A stretch of 19,539 nucleotides of DNA from Ferrovaceae bacterium (GCA_027457225.1 DAIDTL010000005.1:1-19539), one strand, 5' to 3'; counted from the first letter of the stretch, positions 7,382 through 15,008 are shown. Notes: a model not told the origin generated them from the letters alone. Made by a program: numbers and translations.

Positions 7382-8426
7382 TCAGAATACCGGCTTGCCT
7401 GCCTTATCCTTGAGGGCCCGCTTCCATTCTTCTTCCACCAGTTTGACGACGCTTTCGGGCATGGGGATGTAGTCCAGGGCCAGGGCCACTTTTCCCCCGT
7501 TTTTGTAAGCCCAATCGAAGAAATTGAGCGCTACTTTGGCGCTTTCAGGTTTGTCCTGCACTTTTTGCATCAGGATGAACGTGGCTCCGGTAATTGGCCA
7601 ACTGGCTTTGCCCGGTTCTTCGGTCAGGATTTCATAAAACCCGGCCTCCGGATTCCAGTTGCCATTGGCTGCTGCCGCACTGAAGGATTTTTCGTTGGGG
7701 ACGACGAATTGCCCCTCGCGGTTTTTCATCTGGGTATGGGTCATCTTGTTCTGCAAGGCGTAGGCGTATTCCACATAGCCGATGGATCCCGCCTGTTGGC
7801 GCACATAGGAGGCCACGCCTTCGTTGCCCTTGCCACCGGTGCCGGTTTTCCATGAAACTGCCGTGCCTTCGCCGACACCGGACTTCCATGCAGCGCTGGC
7901 CTTGGACAGGTAGTTGGTGAAAATAAAGCTGGTGCCCGGAACCGTCGGAACGGGCCACCACCAGGATATCCTGGTTGGGGAGCGCCAACCCTTTATTGAG
8001 CTCGGCAATCGCCGGATCATTCCATTTTTTGACCCGGCCCAGATAGATGTCGGCCAGGACAGTGCCGGACAGCCTGAGCTGGCCCGCCTTGATGCCTTCC
8101 AGGTTGATGACCGGAACCACGCCACCGATCACCATGGGCCATTGCACCAGGTTATCGCGATCCAGTTCCTCCCGGGTCAGCGGTTTGTCAGTCGCCCCAA
8201 AATCCACGGTTTTGGCCTTGATTTGCTTGATGCCCCCACCCGAGCCAATGGACTGGTAATTGAGGCCGTTGCCGGAGGCAGCCTTGTAGGCTTCGGCCCA
8301 CTTGGCATAGACGGGGTAAGGAAAGGTGGCGCCGGCGCCCGTGATATCCAGCGCATGGGCTTGACTCAGGACGGCAAGCGTCAGGACGGTAGCAGCCAAT
8401 CGACGCAGAATACATGGTAGTGACAT
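7382..8426 (-). pseudogene. pstS: Phosphate-binding protein PstS, interrupted by a single-base frameshift
   Basis: PstS is the periplasmic phosphate-binding protein that delivers phosphate to PstCAB. The first segment (8426 to 7935, 164 residues) starts with a signal peptide MSLPCILRRLAATVLTLAVL, then SQAHA with likely cleavage before LDITGAGATFPYPVY, and reads to ILVVARSDGSG. The second segment (7933 to 7382, 183 residues) continues TSFIFTNYLSKASAAW in another frame, through GGKGNEGVASYVRQ and IGYVEYAYALQNKMT, to the normal C-terminus. Together they give about 347 residues, the normal length. The junction is the three C at 7935-7937 (GGG in the gene) where two would keep the frame. Unrepaired, translation adds about 100 unrelated residues and stops at 7632. 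The start at 8426 has GGAGAG six bases upstream; an in-frame TTG at 8459 is less likely. Confidence 0.9.
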
Positions 8427-8482
8427 GACGGCTCTCCGATGAAAGTTTTTTAAAATCAAGGGGTTTTACAGGAATCACGGCA

Positions 8483-8516
8483 AGGGTACCGATCCAATAT
8501 TACAAATTGATTACAG
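8483..8516 (-). promoter_or_regulatory. Pho box and putative PhoB-dependent promoter of pstSCAB
   Basis: The minus strand at 8516-8499 reads CTGTAAT-CAAT-TTGTAAT: two 7-base repeats separated by 4 bases, exactly the geometry of the PhoB-binding Pho box, with 13 of 18 bases matching the enteric consensus. Exactly 10 bases further on is TACCCT (8488-8483), a weak -10 candidate at the spacing PhoB-dependent promoters use. A degenerate third repeat (GGTTCAT, 8527-8521) sits one 11-base period upstream. The site lies between the ppx stop and pstS, about 70-90 bases before the pstS start. It was found by reading only; binding is inferred. Confidence 0.7.
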
Positions 8517-8527
8517 CACCATGAACC

Positions 8528-10027
8528 TTAGCGTCGGGGCAGCTTGGCAACCGGCACGGCACGCACCTGGAACGAGAGACCCAATGCCTGCCAGTAGCGT
8601 ACTTCCGACTCCAGATTGGCCTGGGTCAGGGTATTTTTAGACAACCAGGCGGTGCCGATATCGAGGGTGAAGCCGTGCCGATGCAACGCCAGTCGGACCC
8701 GGGGCGCCGCAATGTCGCTGCGATCCCGATGAAACAGCACAGCCAGGCGCAGGCACAGCACCATCAGCCACCCGTCCCTTCCTGTGATGCGGTTGGCCAC
8801 CTTGGTCAGCCGCCCACGCTGGGATTGCAACAGGGCGCCAATCATGGCCTGTTCCGGTTTGGAAAATCCGGGCATGTCCGCATTGTCGATGATGTAAGCC
8901 GAATGCTTGTGATAGCCCCCATGCGCAATGGACATGCCGATTTCATGAAGGGTGGCGGCCCAAGCCATGTAAGTCGCGTATTGCTTGTAGTTGTCCGGGC
9001 TTGCCGCCTGGCGGAACAGGGTCAGGCAGAGCCCTTCCACCCGCCGCGACTGGCGGAGATCGGCCTCATAACGCTGGGCAAAGGCGCGCACCGTGGCAGC
9101 CCGGATATCCTTATGTTCAAAGCGACCCAGCATTTCGTAGAGCACTCCTTCCCTTAGCCCGCTGTCGGTGGTCTGCATTTCCCGGATTCCCAGCTCATGA
9201 AATACGGAATACATGATCGCCATCCCGCCGGGCAGCACCGGGGCCCGGTCGGGGCGTAGCCCCGGCAGATTGAGTTGGCGGGAATCGCCTGCCTCAATGA
9301 GACGGGTTCGCAAAAAATCCAGTCCCGCCGCCGTAATACCCTGCCCGGCAAAACCATTCTGTTCCAGAAGTTCGGCCAAGGCCCGTGCCGTCCCCGACGA
9401 ACCCACCGCTTGGTCCCAATGGCCAGCCCGAAATTTCCGAATCAGTACCTGAAGCTCAGTGGCTGCCGCAAGCTCGGCGGCACGAAACAGTTTGGCAGTG
9501 ACTTTTCCTTCCGGAAAAAAACGTGTGGAATAACTGACACATCCCATGTACAGGCTTTCCATAAACTGGGGGTTGAGCCCGCGACCGATAATGAGTTCGG
9601 TGGAGCCACCCCCGATATCCACCACCAGACGGCGTCCGCTGGTCCGCGGCAGACTATGAACAACGCCGGTAAAAATAAGACGGGCCTCTTCATGACCCGC
9701 AATGATCTCGATCGGCACACCCAACAGCGCCTCAGCCTGTTCCAAAAACCGGGAGGCATTCTTGGCAACCCGCAGGGTATTGGTACCGACGGCACGCACA
9801 GCTTCCGGCGGCACGCCGCGCAGACGTTCACCGAAACGCTTGAGGCACGCCAATGCGCGATGTTGCGAAGTCTCGCTCAGGGTTTTGTCCGGCTGCAATC
9901 CTGCCGCAAGGCGGACGGTCTCCTTGATCGAATCCAGAGTGTAGGGCTGTCCCTGAATCACTCGCGAGACTTGCAGCCGAAAGCTGTTGGAACCCAAATC
10001 AACGGCAGCAATGATGGAATGCGGCAT
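8528..10027 (-). CDS. ppx: Exopolyphosphatase (Ppx/GppA family)
   Basis: Ppx removes terminal phosphates from polyphosphate; family relatives also hydrolyse pppGpp. The 499-residue product has the ASKHA-fold motifs in order: AVDLGSNSFRL at 8-18, GTNTLRVAKN near 81, GHEEARL at 111-117 with the likely catalytic glutamate (E113 or E114), and VVDIGGGSTEL near 135-145. The C-terminal HD-like region, about 310-499, contains LHEIGMSIAHGGYHKHSAYII. That length and second domain favour Ppx over short forms. Of the possible starts, the ATG at 10027 fits the family N-terminus; there is no clear ribosome-binding site. It is divergent from ppk1 and immediately upstream of pstS. A Pho box stands about 117 bases before the start. 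Confidence 0.93.
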   Translation of the reverse strand: MPHSIIAAVDLGSNSFRLQVSRVIQGQPYTLDSIKETVRLAAGLQPDKTLSETSQHRALACLKRFGERLRGVPPEAVRAVGTNTLRVAKNASRFLEQAEALLGVPIEIIAGHEEARLIFTGVVHSLPRTSGRRLVVDIGGGSTELIIGRGLNPQFMESLYMGCVSYSTRFFPEGKVTAKLFRAAELAAATELQVLIRKFRAGHWDQAVGSSGTARALAELLEQNGFAGQGITAAGLDFLRTRLIEAGDSRQLNLPGLRPDRAPVLPGGMAIMYSVFHELGIREMQTTDSGLREGVLYEMLGRFEHKDIRAATVRAFAQRYEADLRQSRRVEGLCLTLFRQAASPDNYKQYATYMAWAATLHEIGMSIAHGGYHKHSAYIIDNADMPGFSKPEQAMIGALLQSQRGRLTKVANRITGRDGWLMVLCLRLAVLFHRDRSDIAAPRVRLALHRHGFTLDIGTAWLSKNTLTQANLESEVRYWQALGLSFQVRAVPVAKLPRR

Positions 10028-10042
10028 CTTGAATGGGAAAAG

Positions 10043-10057
10043 GTCGGAAAGTCCGAC
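10043..10057 (-). other. Hairpin in the ppx leader
   Basis: GTCGGA-CTT-TCCGAC forms a perfect 6-bp stem with a 3-base loop and is followed by CTTTT, ending 15 bases before the ppx ATG. ppx lacks a clear ribosome-binding site, so a structure this close could influence translation or, with its short T-rich tail, cause partial termination. The inverted repeat is certain; the function is not. Confidence 0.35.
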
Positions 10058-10143
10058 TGTATCAAAAAAAACACCCGGCAGGTGCCCCATGAACCTCGCT
10101 CAGCTGAGGTGTGGGAAATGCGTTGCCAATTCGTGATAAAACC

Positions 10144-10161
10144 ATGAAAGTTTTATGACAA
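10144..10161 (-). promoter_or_regulatory. Pho box facing ppx
   Basis: The minus strand reads TTGTCAT-AAAA-CTTTCAT, matching the enteric Pho-box consensus at 16 of 18 bases with the correct 7-4-7 spacing. A weaker third repeat, TTATCAC, follows one 11-base period downstream (10139-10133). The site points toward ppx, about 117 bases before its start. No convincing -10 is visible at the expected distance. Because the gap is shared, PhoB bound here could also affect ppk1 on the other strand; that is inference. Confidence 0.7.
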
Positions 10162-10239
10162 AGACCTTCTGCCCCTTGCCTAGATCCGATGGTATGGTCA
10201 GGATGGACTCTTTCCAACCGATAACAAGTTACAATCACA

Positions 10240-12312
10240 GTGGACACCCCTTATTCCAGCAAATCATTCCTCAATCGCGAACTGGGCCTGCTGGCCTTCA
10301 ACCGCCGCGTATTGCAGATGGTCGAGGCTGAAAGCACCCCGCTTCTGGAGCGCCTGCGCTATTTGTGCATCGTCAGCGGCAATCTGGATGAATTTTTTGA
10401 AATCCGGGTCGCCGGCCTCAAACAACAAATCAGCCAAAGCATCGCTGTGTCCGGCCCCGACGGACTTTCTCCTACCGAGGTCTACAAAAAGGTCTGCGCT
10501 GAGGCCCATGACCTGATTGACCACCAGTACGACCTGCTCAATCAAACCGTTCTGCCCAGCCTCGCCGAACAGGGCATTTGCTTCCACCGGCGCGGCGACT
10601 GGACTGACGCCCAGCGCGCCTGGGCCCGCGAATATTTCTTCCGTGAGATCATGCCGGTTCTGACCCCCATCGGCCTGGACACTGCCCACCCGTTTCCGCG
10701 CATCCTGAACAAAAGCCTCAACTTTGCGGTCGAGCTTTCCGGCAAGGATGCCTTTGGCCACAATTCTGACAATGCAGTGGTTCAGGCTCCACGCACCCTG
10801 CCCCGCTTCATCCGCCTGCCCACTGCCATTGCCGGCTGTCACTATGGCTTTATTTTCCTGTCCTCCATCCTGCATGCCAACGTGAGTGAATTGTTTCAGG
10901 GAATGGAGGTGCACGGCTGCTACCAATTTCGCGTGACACGCAATAGCGAGCTGTTTCTGGAAGAGGAAGAAGCCAAGAACCTGCGCCTCATCCTGCAGGG
11001 CGAATTGAGTCACCGCCAGTACGGTGACGAAGTCCGCCTGGAAGTGGCCGATAACTGCTCCGATACCATGGCCGAATTTCTATTGAAAACCTTCAGTCTG
11101 GACGAGACCGATTTGTATCGGGTCAATGGACCGGTCAATCTGGTGCGCCTGATGCAGGTAGCGGATTTGGTGGATCGTCCCGACCTGCGCTTTCCCGGTT
11201 TTACCCAGAGCCTCCCCCGTGAATTTGAAAACCAGCCTGACCTGTTTGCAGCCATTCGCAAAAAAGATGTCCTGTTGCATCACCCGTTTCAGTCCTTCTC
11301 CCCCGTCGTGGAGTTTGTGCAGAATGCGGCCAGCGATTCGCAGGTCCTGGCCATCAAACAAACGGTGTACCGCGCCGGCACCGACTCAGAATTGATCGAT
11401 GCCCTGATCGATGCGGCACGTCAGGGCAAGGAAGTCACTGTGGTCGTGGAACTGCTGGCGCGCTTTGATGAAGAAGCCAACATCAACTGGGCCGCCAAAC
11501 TTGAGGAAGCTGGGGCGCACGTGGTCTACGGCGTGTTCGGTTACAAGACCCATGCGAAGATGTGCATGGTCATTCGCCGCGAATCGGGTAGCCTGCACCG
11601 TTATGTGCACCTTGGCACGGGAAACTATCATTCGAAGACGACCAAGCTCTATACCGATTTTGGTCTTTTTACCGCAAACCGTGACATCACCTCCGACGTC
11701 AACGAAATCTTCCTGCAAATTACCGGCCTGGGCAAACATGCCGGCCTAAAACGCCTGTTCCAGTCCCCTTTTACGCTCCACCTGGAACTGGTCAATGCGA
11801 TTGCACGTGAAACCGCGCATGCCAAAGCCGGGCGGAAAGCCCGCGTCATTGCCAAGATGAACGGGCTCACCGATCCCGGCATCATCGAAGCGCTTTACAC
11901 TGCTGGACAAGCCGGTGTTCGCATTGACCTGATCGTGCGTGGCGTGTGCTTGCTGCGCCCCGGCGTGCCCGGTTTATCCGACAATATCAAGGTGATTTCC
12001 ATCATCGGCCGTTTCCTGGAACATCATCGGGTGTTTTATTTTCTCAATAATGGTGCCGACGATGTCTTCATTTCAAGTGCCGACTGGATGGAACGTAATT
12101 TTTTCCGGCGCATTGAAGCCTGTGTTCCCATTTTGGATCCTGGCGTCAAACGACGTATGATGACCGAGGGGCTGCGGCCCTATCTGCGCGACAATGTGCA
12201 ATGTTGGGAAATGGATGGTCACGGGGAATACCGGAAACGAACACCCCGCCGTGGCCGGCGCTTTTCTGCCCATGATTTTCTGTTGGAGCGTTTTGCCCAC
12301 ACGCCCGAGTGA
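10240..12312 (+). CDS. ppk1: Polyphosphate kinase 1
   Basis: Ppk1 makes polyphosphate from the terminal phosphate of ATP, reversibly, at the membrane. The 690-residue product has the four-domain layout of the family. The N-terminal domain opens FLNRELGLLAFNRRVLQM and contains NLDEFFEIRVAGLKQQ. The catalytic domains carry the autophosphorylated histidine H438 (YKTHAKM) and H457 (VHLGTGNYHSKT), 19 residues apart as in the E. coli enzyme. The C-terminal domain includes RGVCLLRPGVPGLSDNI and SSADWMERNFFRRIE. The start is a GTG at 10240; an in-frame stop at 10222 rules out anything further upstream. The ribosome-binding site is poor. It is divergent from ppx and is followed closely by the sixA-like gene, with which it probably forms an operon. 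Confidence 0.97.
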   Translation: MDTPYSSKSFLNRELGLLAFNRRVLQMVEAESTPLLERLRYLCIVSGNLDEFFEIRVAGLKQQISQSIAVSGPDGLSPTEVYKKVCAEAHDLIDHQYDLLNQTVLPSLAEQGICFHRRGDWTDAQRAWAREYFFREIMPVLTPIGLDTAHPFPRILNKSLNFAVELSGKDAFGHNSDNAVVQAPRTLPRFIRLPTAIAGCHYGFIFLSSILHANVSELFQGMEVHGCYQFRVTRNSELFLEEEEAKNLRLILQGELSHRQYGDEVRLEVADNCSDTMAEFLLKTFSLDETDLYRVNGPVNLVRLMQVADLVDRPDLRFPGFTQSLPREFENQPDLFAAIRKKDVLLHHPFQSFSPVVEFVQNAASDSQVLAIKQTVYRAGTDSELIDALIDAARQGKEVTVVVELLARFDEEANINWAAKLEEAGAHVVYGVFGYKTHAKMCMVIRRESGSLHRYVHLGTGNYHSKTTKLYTDFGLFTANRDITSDVNEIFLQITGLGKHAGLKRLFQSPFTLHLELVNAIARETAHAKAGRKARVIAKMNGLTDPGIIEALYTAGQAGVRIDLIVRGVCLLRPGVPGLSDNIKVISIIGRFLEHHRVFYFLNNGADDVFISSADWMERNFFRRIEACVPILDPGVKRRMMTEGLRPYLRDNVQCWEMDGHGEYRKRTPRRGRRFSAHDFLLERFAHTPE

Positions 12313-12326
12313 GAGGCCATATCACC

Positions 12327-12779
12327 ATGGACCTGATTCTGTGGCGCCATGCCGAAGCCGAGGACACTTTTCCAGATCATGACCGCGCACTGACCGCGCT
12401 CGGTCAGCATCAGGCCCGGCGTGTGGCGCAATGGCTCACCAGTTCGCTGAAAACACCCTACCGAGTCATTGCGAGCCCCGCAGTGCGCACTCAGAGTACC
12501 GCTTCAGCACTCACTGCCGATTTTGAAACCGATCCTCTGGTCGGCGTCGGTGCCAGTCCTGCCCAGATTCTCAAGGCAGCCCACTGGCCCGAAGCAACCA
12601 CCACAGTCATCGTCGTTGGACATCAACCCACGCTGGGCCAGACCGCTGCACTGCTGCTCTCGGGGCGCAAAGACAACTGGAGTGTGCGAAAAGGTGCGAT
12701 CTGGTGGCTGTCACACCGGGACCGGCATGGCGTGGGACAGGTGGTACTGCGGGCCGTCTTGAACCCGGAATTCATCTAG
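12327..12779 (+). CDS. sixA: SixA-type phosphohistidine phosphatase (histidine phosphatase superfamily)
   Basis: SixA enzymes dephosphorylate phosphohistidine on proteins; in E. coli targets include HPr-like or HPt-domain proteins. The 150-residue product is the short form of the histidine phosphatase superfamily. It has R7-H8 (ILWRHAEAED, the catalytic histidine), R54 (ASPAVRTQST) and H99 (VVGHQPTLGQ). The ATG at 12327 fits the family N-terminus and has GAGAGG about 10 bases upstream; a GTG at 12309 overlapping the ppk1 stop would add six residues. It follows ppk1 by 14 bases and ends convergent with glmM, the two coding regions overlapping by 8 bases. Its substrate cannot be read from the sequence. 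Confidence 0.88.
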   Translation: MDLILWRHAEAEDTFPDHDRALTALGQHQARRVAQWLTSSLKTPYRVIASPAVRTQSTASALTADFETDPLVGVGASPAQILKAAHWPEATTTVIVVGHQPTLGQTAALLLSGRKDNWSVRKGAIWWLSHRDRHGVGQVVLRAVLNPEFI

Positions 12780-14130
12780 AAGCCGTCAGGTCGCGCACTG
12801 CCGCCGCGATGGTCTCGGCCCACCGATTGACCCGCGCAGCATCTTCTCCTTCCACCATGACCCGAATCAGCGGTTCCGTCCCGGACGGGCGCAATAGCAC
12901 CCGGCCTGACCCGTCCAGATCCTGCTGGGCTGCAGCCACAGCTTCGCGCACGCCACGGGCTTTCTCCAGATCGACCGGTGCGGTCGTTCTGACATTGATA
13001 AGCCGTTGCGGATACAGCTGCACTTCCGCCGTGTATTCATCCAGGGGGGCCCCATGTGTCACCAGGGCGGCCAACACCTGCAACGCGGAGACGATGCCAT
13101 CCCCCGTAGTGTGCTTGTCGCGGCAAATGATGTGTCCCGAGCTTTCTCCGCCCCAGTTCCAGTCCTTCTCGATCATCATTTCAAGAACGTAGCGGTCTCC
13201 CACTCGCGAGCGTGCAAAAGGAATGCCGCGTCGAGACAGGGCGTTTTCCACTGCCAGATTGGTCATGGCCGTTCCCACAACGCCACCGTTAAACCCTGCC
13301 TGCCCCTGGCGATGCTTGACGATGGCATACAACAACTGATCGCCATCGTAGAGGACACCGGAGCGGTCCACCATCATCAGGCGGTCACCGTCCCCATCCA
13401 GCGCGATACCCAAATCCGCCTGGTGTTCCACGACTGCCGCACTGAGCGTTTGGGTATGGGTGGCCCCACATTTTGCATTGATGTTAATGCCATTGGGCAC
13501 ATTGCCGATCGCCACCACCTCTGCCCCCAGTTCATGAAATACCAGTGGTGCAATGTGATAGGTCGCACCATGGGCGCAGTCCACGACCAGTTTCAGGCCC
13601 TTCAAGTCAAGAGTCGATGGGAAAGTGCTTTTGCAGAATTCGATATAACGTCCGGCCGCATCATCCATCCGCCGCACGCGTCCCAAGTGTGCCGATTCAC
13701 GGCAGACCATGGGTTTGTCCAGCAGGGCTTCGATGTCCTGCTCGACGTTATCCGGCAGTTTGATTCCTGCTGCCGAAAAAAACTTGATGCCATTGTCATC
13801 ATAGGGATTATGGGATGCGCTGATCATGATCCCGGCCTGCAAACGCAACGCCCGGGTCAGGTAAGCCACTGCCGGCGTGGGCATCGGTCCCAGCAACACC
13901 ACGTCCACGCCTGCGGCGGACAGTCCGGCTTCAAGTGCCGACTCCAGCATATAGCCCGATATGCGAGTGTCCTTACCAATCACCACACAGGAACGCTCAC
14001 CGCTGATGGGATTGGTGCGCGCAAGAACCGTACCCGCCGCAAACCCCAGGTGGAGGACCAGGTCAGGTGTAATCGGACGCTGACCCACGCGTCCCCGGAT
14101 GCCATCGGTTCCAAAGTATTTACGACTCAC
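12772..14130 (-). CDS. glmM: Phosphoglucosamine mutase
   Basis: GlmM converts glucosamine 6-phosphate to glucosamine 1-phosphate on the way to UDP-GlcNAc for peptidoglycan and lipopolysaccharide. The 452-residue product has normal length. It starts SRKYFGTDGIRGRVG, has the catalytic serine S106 in MISASHNPYDDNGIKFF, the metal-binding ALDGDGDRLMMVD loop, the sugar-binding GGESSGH loop and the phosphate-binding RPSGTEPLIRVMVEGE near the C-terminus. The start codon is a GTG at 14130 that overlaps the folP stop in a GTGA quartet, so the two are translationally coupled. The 3' end overlaps sixA on the opposite strand. Confidence 0.97.
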   Translation of the reverse strand: MSRKYFGTDGIRGRVGQRPITPDLVLHLGFAAGTVLARTNPISGERSCVVIGKDTRISGYMLESALEAGLSAAGVDVVLLGPMPTPAVAYLTRALRLQAGIMISASHNPYDDNGIKFFSAAGIKLPDNVEQDIEALLDKPMVCRESAHLGRVRRMDDAAGRYIEFCKSTFPSTLDLKGLKLVVDCAHGATYHIAPLVFHELGAEVVAIGNVPNGININAKCGATHTQTLSAAVVEHQADLGIALDGDGDRLMMVDRSGVLYDGDQLLYAIVKHRQGQAGFNGGVVGTAMTNLAVENALSRRGIPFARSRVGDRYVLEMMIEKDWNWGGESSGHIICRDKHTTGDGIVSALQVLAALVTHGAPLDEYTAEVQLYPQRLINVRTTAPVDLEKARGVREAVAAAQQDLDGSGRVLLRPSGTEPLIRVMVEGEDAARVNRWAETIAAAVRDLTASR

Positions 14131-14963
14131 GGCCTGTTGTCTCCTTCAACGGCTTGCCACACAGCCAATGCGTTTGCGGTGGCAGCCACATCATGCACCC
14201 GCAACATCCAGGCGCCACGCATCACGGCCAGCAGCGCAGCAGCAATGCTGCCGCTGACCCGGTCCGCAACAGCCTGTCCGGTGACCGCCCCCAACACGGA
14301 CTTGCGCGACAATCCCACCAGCAAAGGATAGCCTCCCATGGCAAGCATATCCAGCCCACGTAACAATGCAAGATTGTGGGCTACGGACTTGCCAAACCCA
14401 AACCCCGGATCCAGCAGGATACGATTCCGGGCAATTCCGGCCACCTCGGCAACCGCGGCACGTTGGCTGAGGAACCCTTTCACTTCTTCCAGAACGTCGT
14501 CATAGACCGGATTGTCCTGCATGGTGAGCGGATTGCCCTGCATGTGCATCAAACAGACCGCAGCGTCGGAGGCAGCACAGATTTCCAGGGCATTCGGGGC
14601 GCGCAGTGCGTTGACATCATTGATGAGGGTCGCCCCCGCGGCCAGGGCAGCCTGCATGACCTCCACATGGCGGGTATCGATCGAAATGGGGATCGGACCA
14701 CCGGCCAACTGCGCGATGACCGGGATGACCCGACGCAGTTCTTCATGCAGGGGCACCGGTGTCGCTCCCGGGCGTGTGGACTCGCCGCCCACGTCGATGA
14801 TCGCCGCCCCCTGTTCCATCAACTGGAAACCGCGTTCCACCGCGCGGTCTACTTCGGTAAACAGCCCCCCATCGGAAAAGGAGTCCGGCGTGACATTGAG
14901 AATGCCCATGATGAGCGGACGCTCCAAAGGCAGTCGGTAGCGCCCACAATGCAGATCAGCCAT
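14127..14963 (-). CDS. folP: Dihydropteroate synthase
   Basis: FolP joins 6-hydroxymethyl-7,8-dihydropterin pyrophosphate to p-aminobenzoate in folate synthesis and is the sulfonamide target. The 278-residue product shows both family signatures: LIMGILNVTPDSFSDGG at about 17-33 and IIDVGGESTRPGA at 55-67. It also has SIDTRH, LINDVNAL, LLDPGFGFGKS, LVGLSRKSVLG and the C-terminal RVHDV. The ATG at 14963 has AGGTG about 8 bases upstream. It lies between the ftsH terminator and glmM, an arrangement (ftsH-folP-glmM) conserved widely in proteobacteria. Confidence 0.97.
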   Translation of the reverse strand: MADLHCGRYRLPLERPLIMGILNVTPDSFSDGGLFTEVDRAVERGFQLMEQGAAIIDVGGESTRPGATPVPLHEELRRVIPVIAQLAGGPIPISIDTRHVEVMQAALAAGATLINDVNALRAPNALEICAASDAAVCLMHMQGNPLTMQDNPVYDDVLEEVKGFLSQRAAVAEVAGIARNRILLDPGFGFGKSVAHNLALLRGLDMLAMGGYPLLVGLSRKSVLGAVTGQAVADRVSGSIAAALLAVMRGAWMLRVHDVAATANALAVWQAVEGDNRP

Positions 14964-14977
14964 CTTGATGCACCTGT

Positions 14978-15001
14978 AAAAATCCCGGGTTGCCCCGGGA
15001 T
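14978..15001 (-). terminator. Intrinsic terminator between ftsH and folP
   Basis: The transcript forms a perfect 8-bp GC-rich stem, ATCCCGGG / CCCGGGAT, closed by the stable GNRA tetraloop GCAA and followed directly by a run of T. It begins 8 bases after the ftsH stop, and its T-run ends 15 bases before the folP start. It should end or strongly reduce transcription of the upstream ftsH operon, so folP and glmM need read-through or a promoter inside ftsH. Confidence 0.88.
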
Positions 15002-15008
15002 GCCTGAA

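Larger units (their letters stand above)
10028..10239. promoter_or_regulatory. Divergent regulatory gap between ppx and ppk1
   Basis: This 212-base gap is the longest in the window and must carry the promoters of both ppx (minus) and ppk1 (plus). It holds a Pho box facing ppx (10144-10161), a hairpin just before the ppx start (10043-10057) and a 10-base palindrome CTCAGCTGAG at 10099-10108. Upstream of ppk1, TACAAT at 10230-10235 resembles a -10 box, but a good -35 is missing and it would place the transcript start almost on the GTG. No other recognisable element was seen. Confidence 0.5.

Noticed and set aside
7632..7934. Continuation of the first pstS frame as a separate, shorter real protein
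   Set aside because: The approximately 100 residues after the break have no PstS similarity, while the other frame over the same bases gives perfect family sequence. This is out-of-frame read-through, not an alternative protein.
8521..8523. Plus-strand ATG and short open frames around the ppx-pstS gap
   Set aside because: They are short, lack ribosome-binding sites and overlap the Pho box and gene ends. Nothing supports translation.
9275..10147. Plus-strand open frame of 290 codons opposite ppx
   Set aside because: It covers the coding strand of a complete exopolyphosphatase in antisense and runs into the regulatory gap. No family features are visible.
10207..10235. Sigma-70 promoter with TACAAT directly before the ppk1 GTG
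   Set aside because: The -10 is good but no -35 matches, and transcription would start almost on the start codon. Leaderless expression is possible but unsupported, so it is mentioned only within the gap entry.
13006..14331. Plus-strand open frame of 441 codons opposite glmM and folP
   Set aside because: It is antisense to two intact, well-recognised genes. Its product is low-complexity, His/Gln/Arg-rich and resembles no family I know. It is a typical GC-driven shadow frame.
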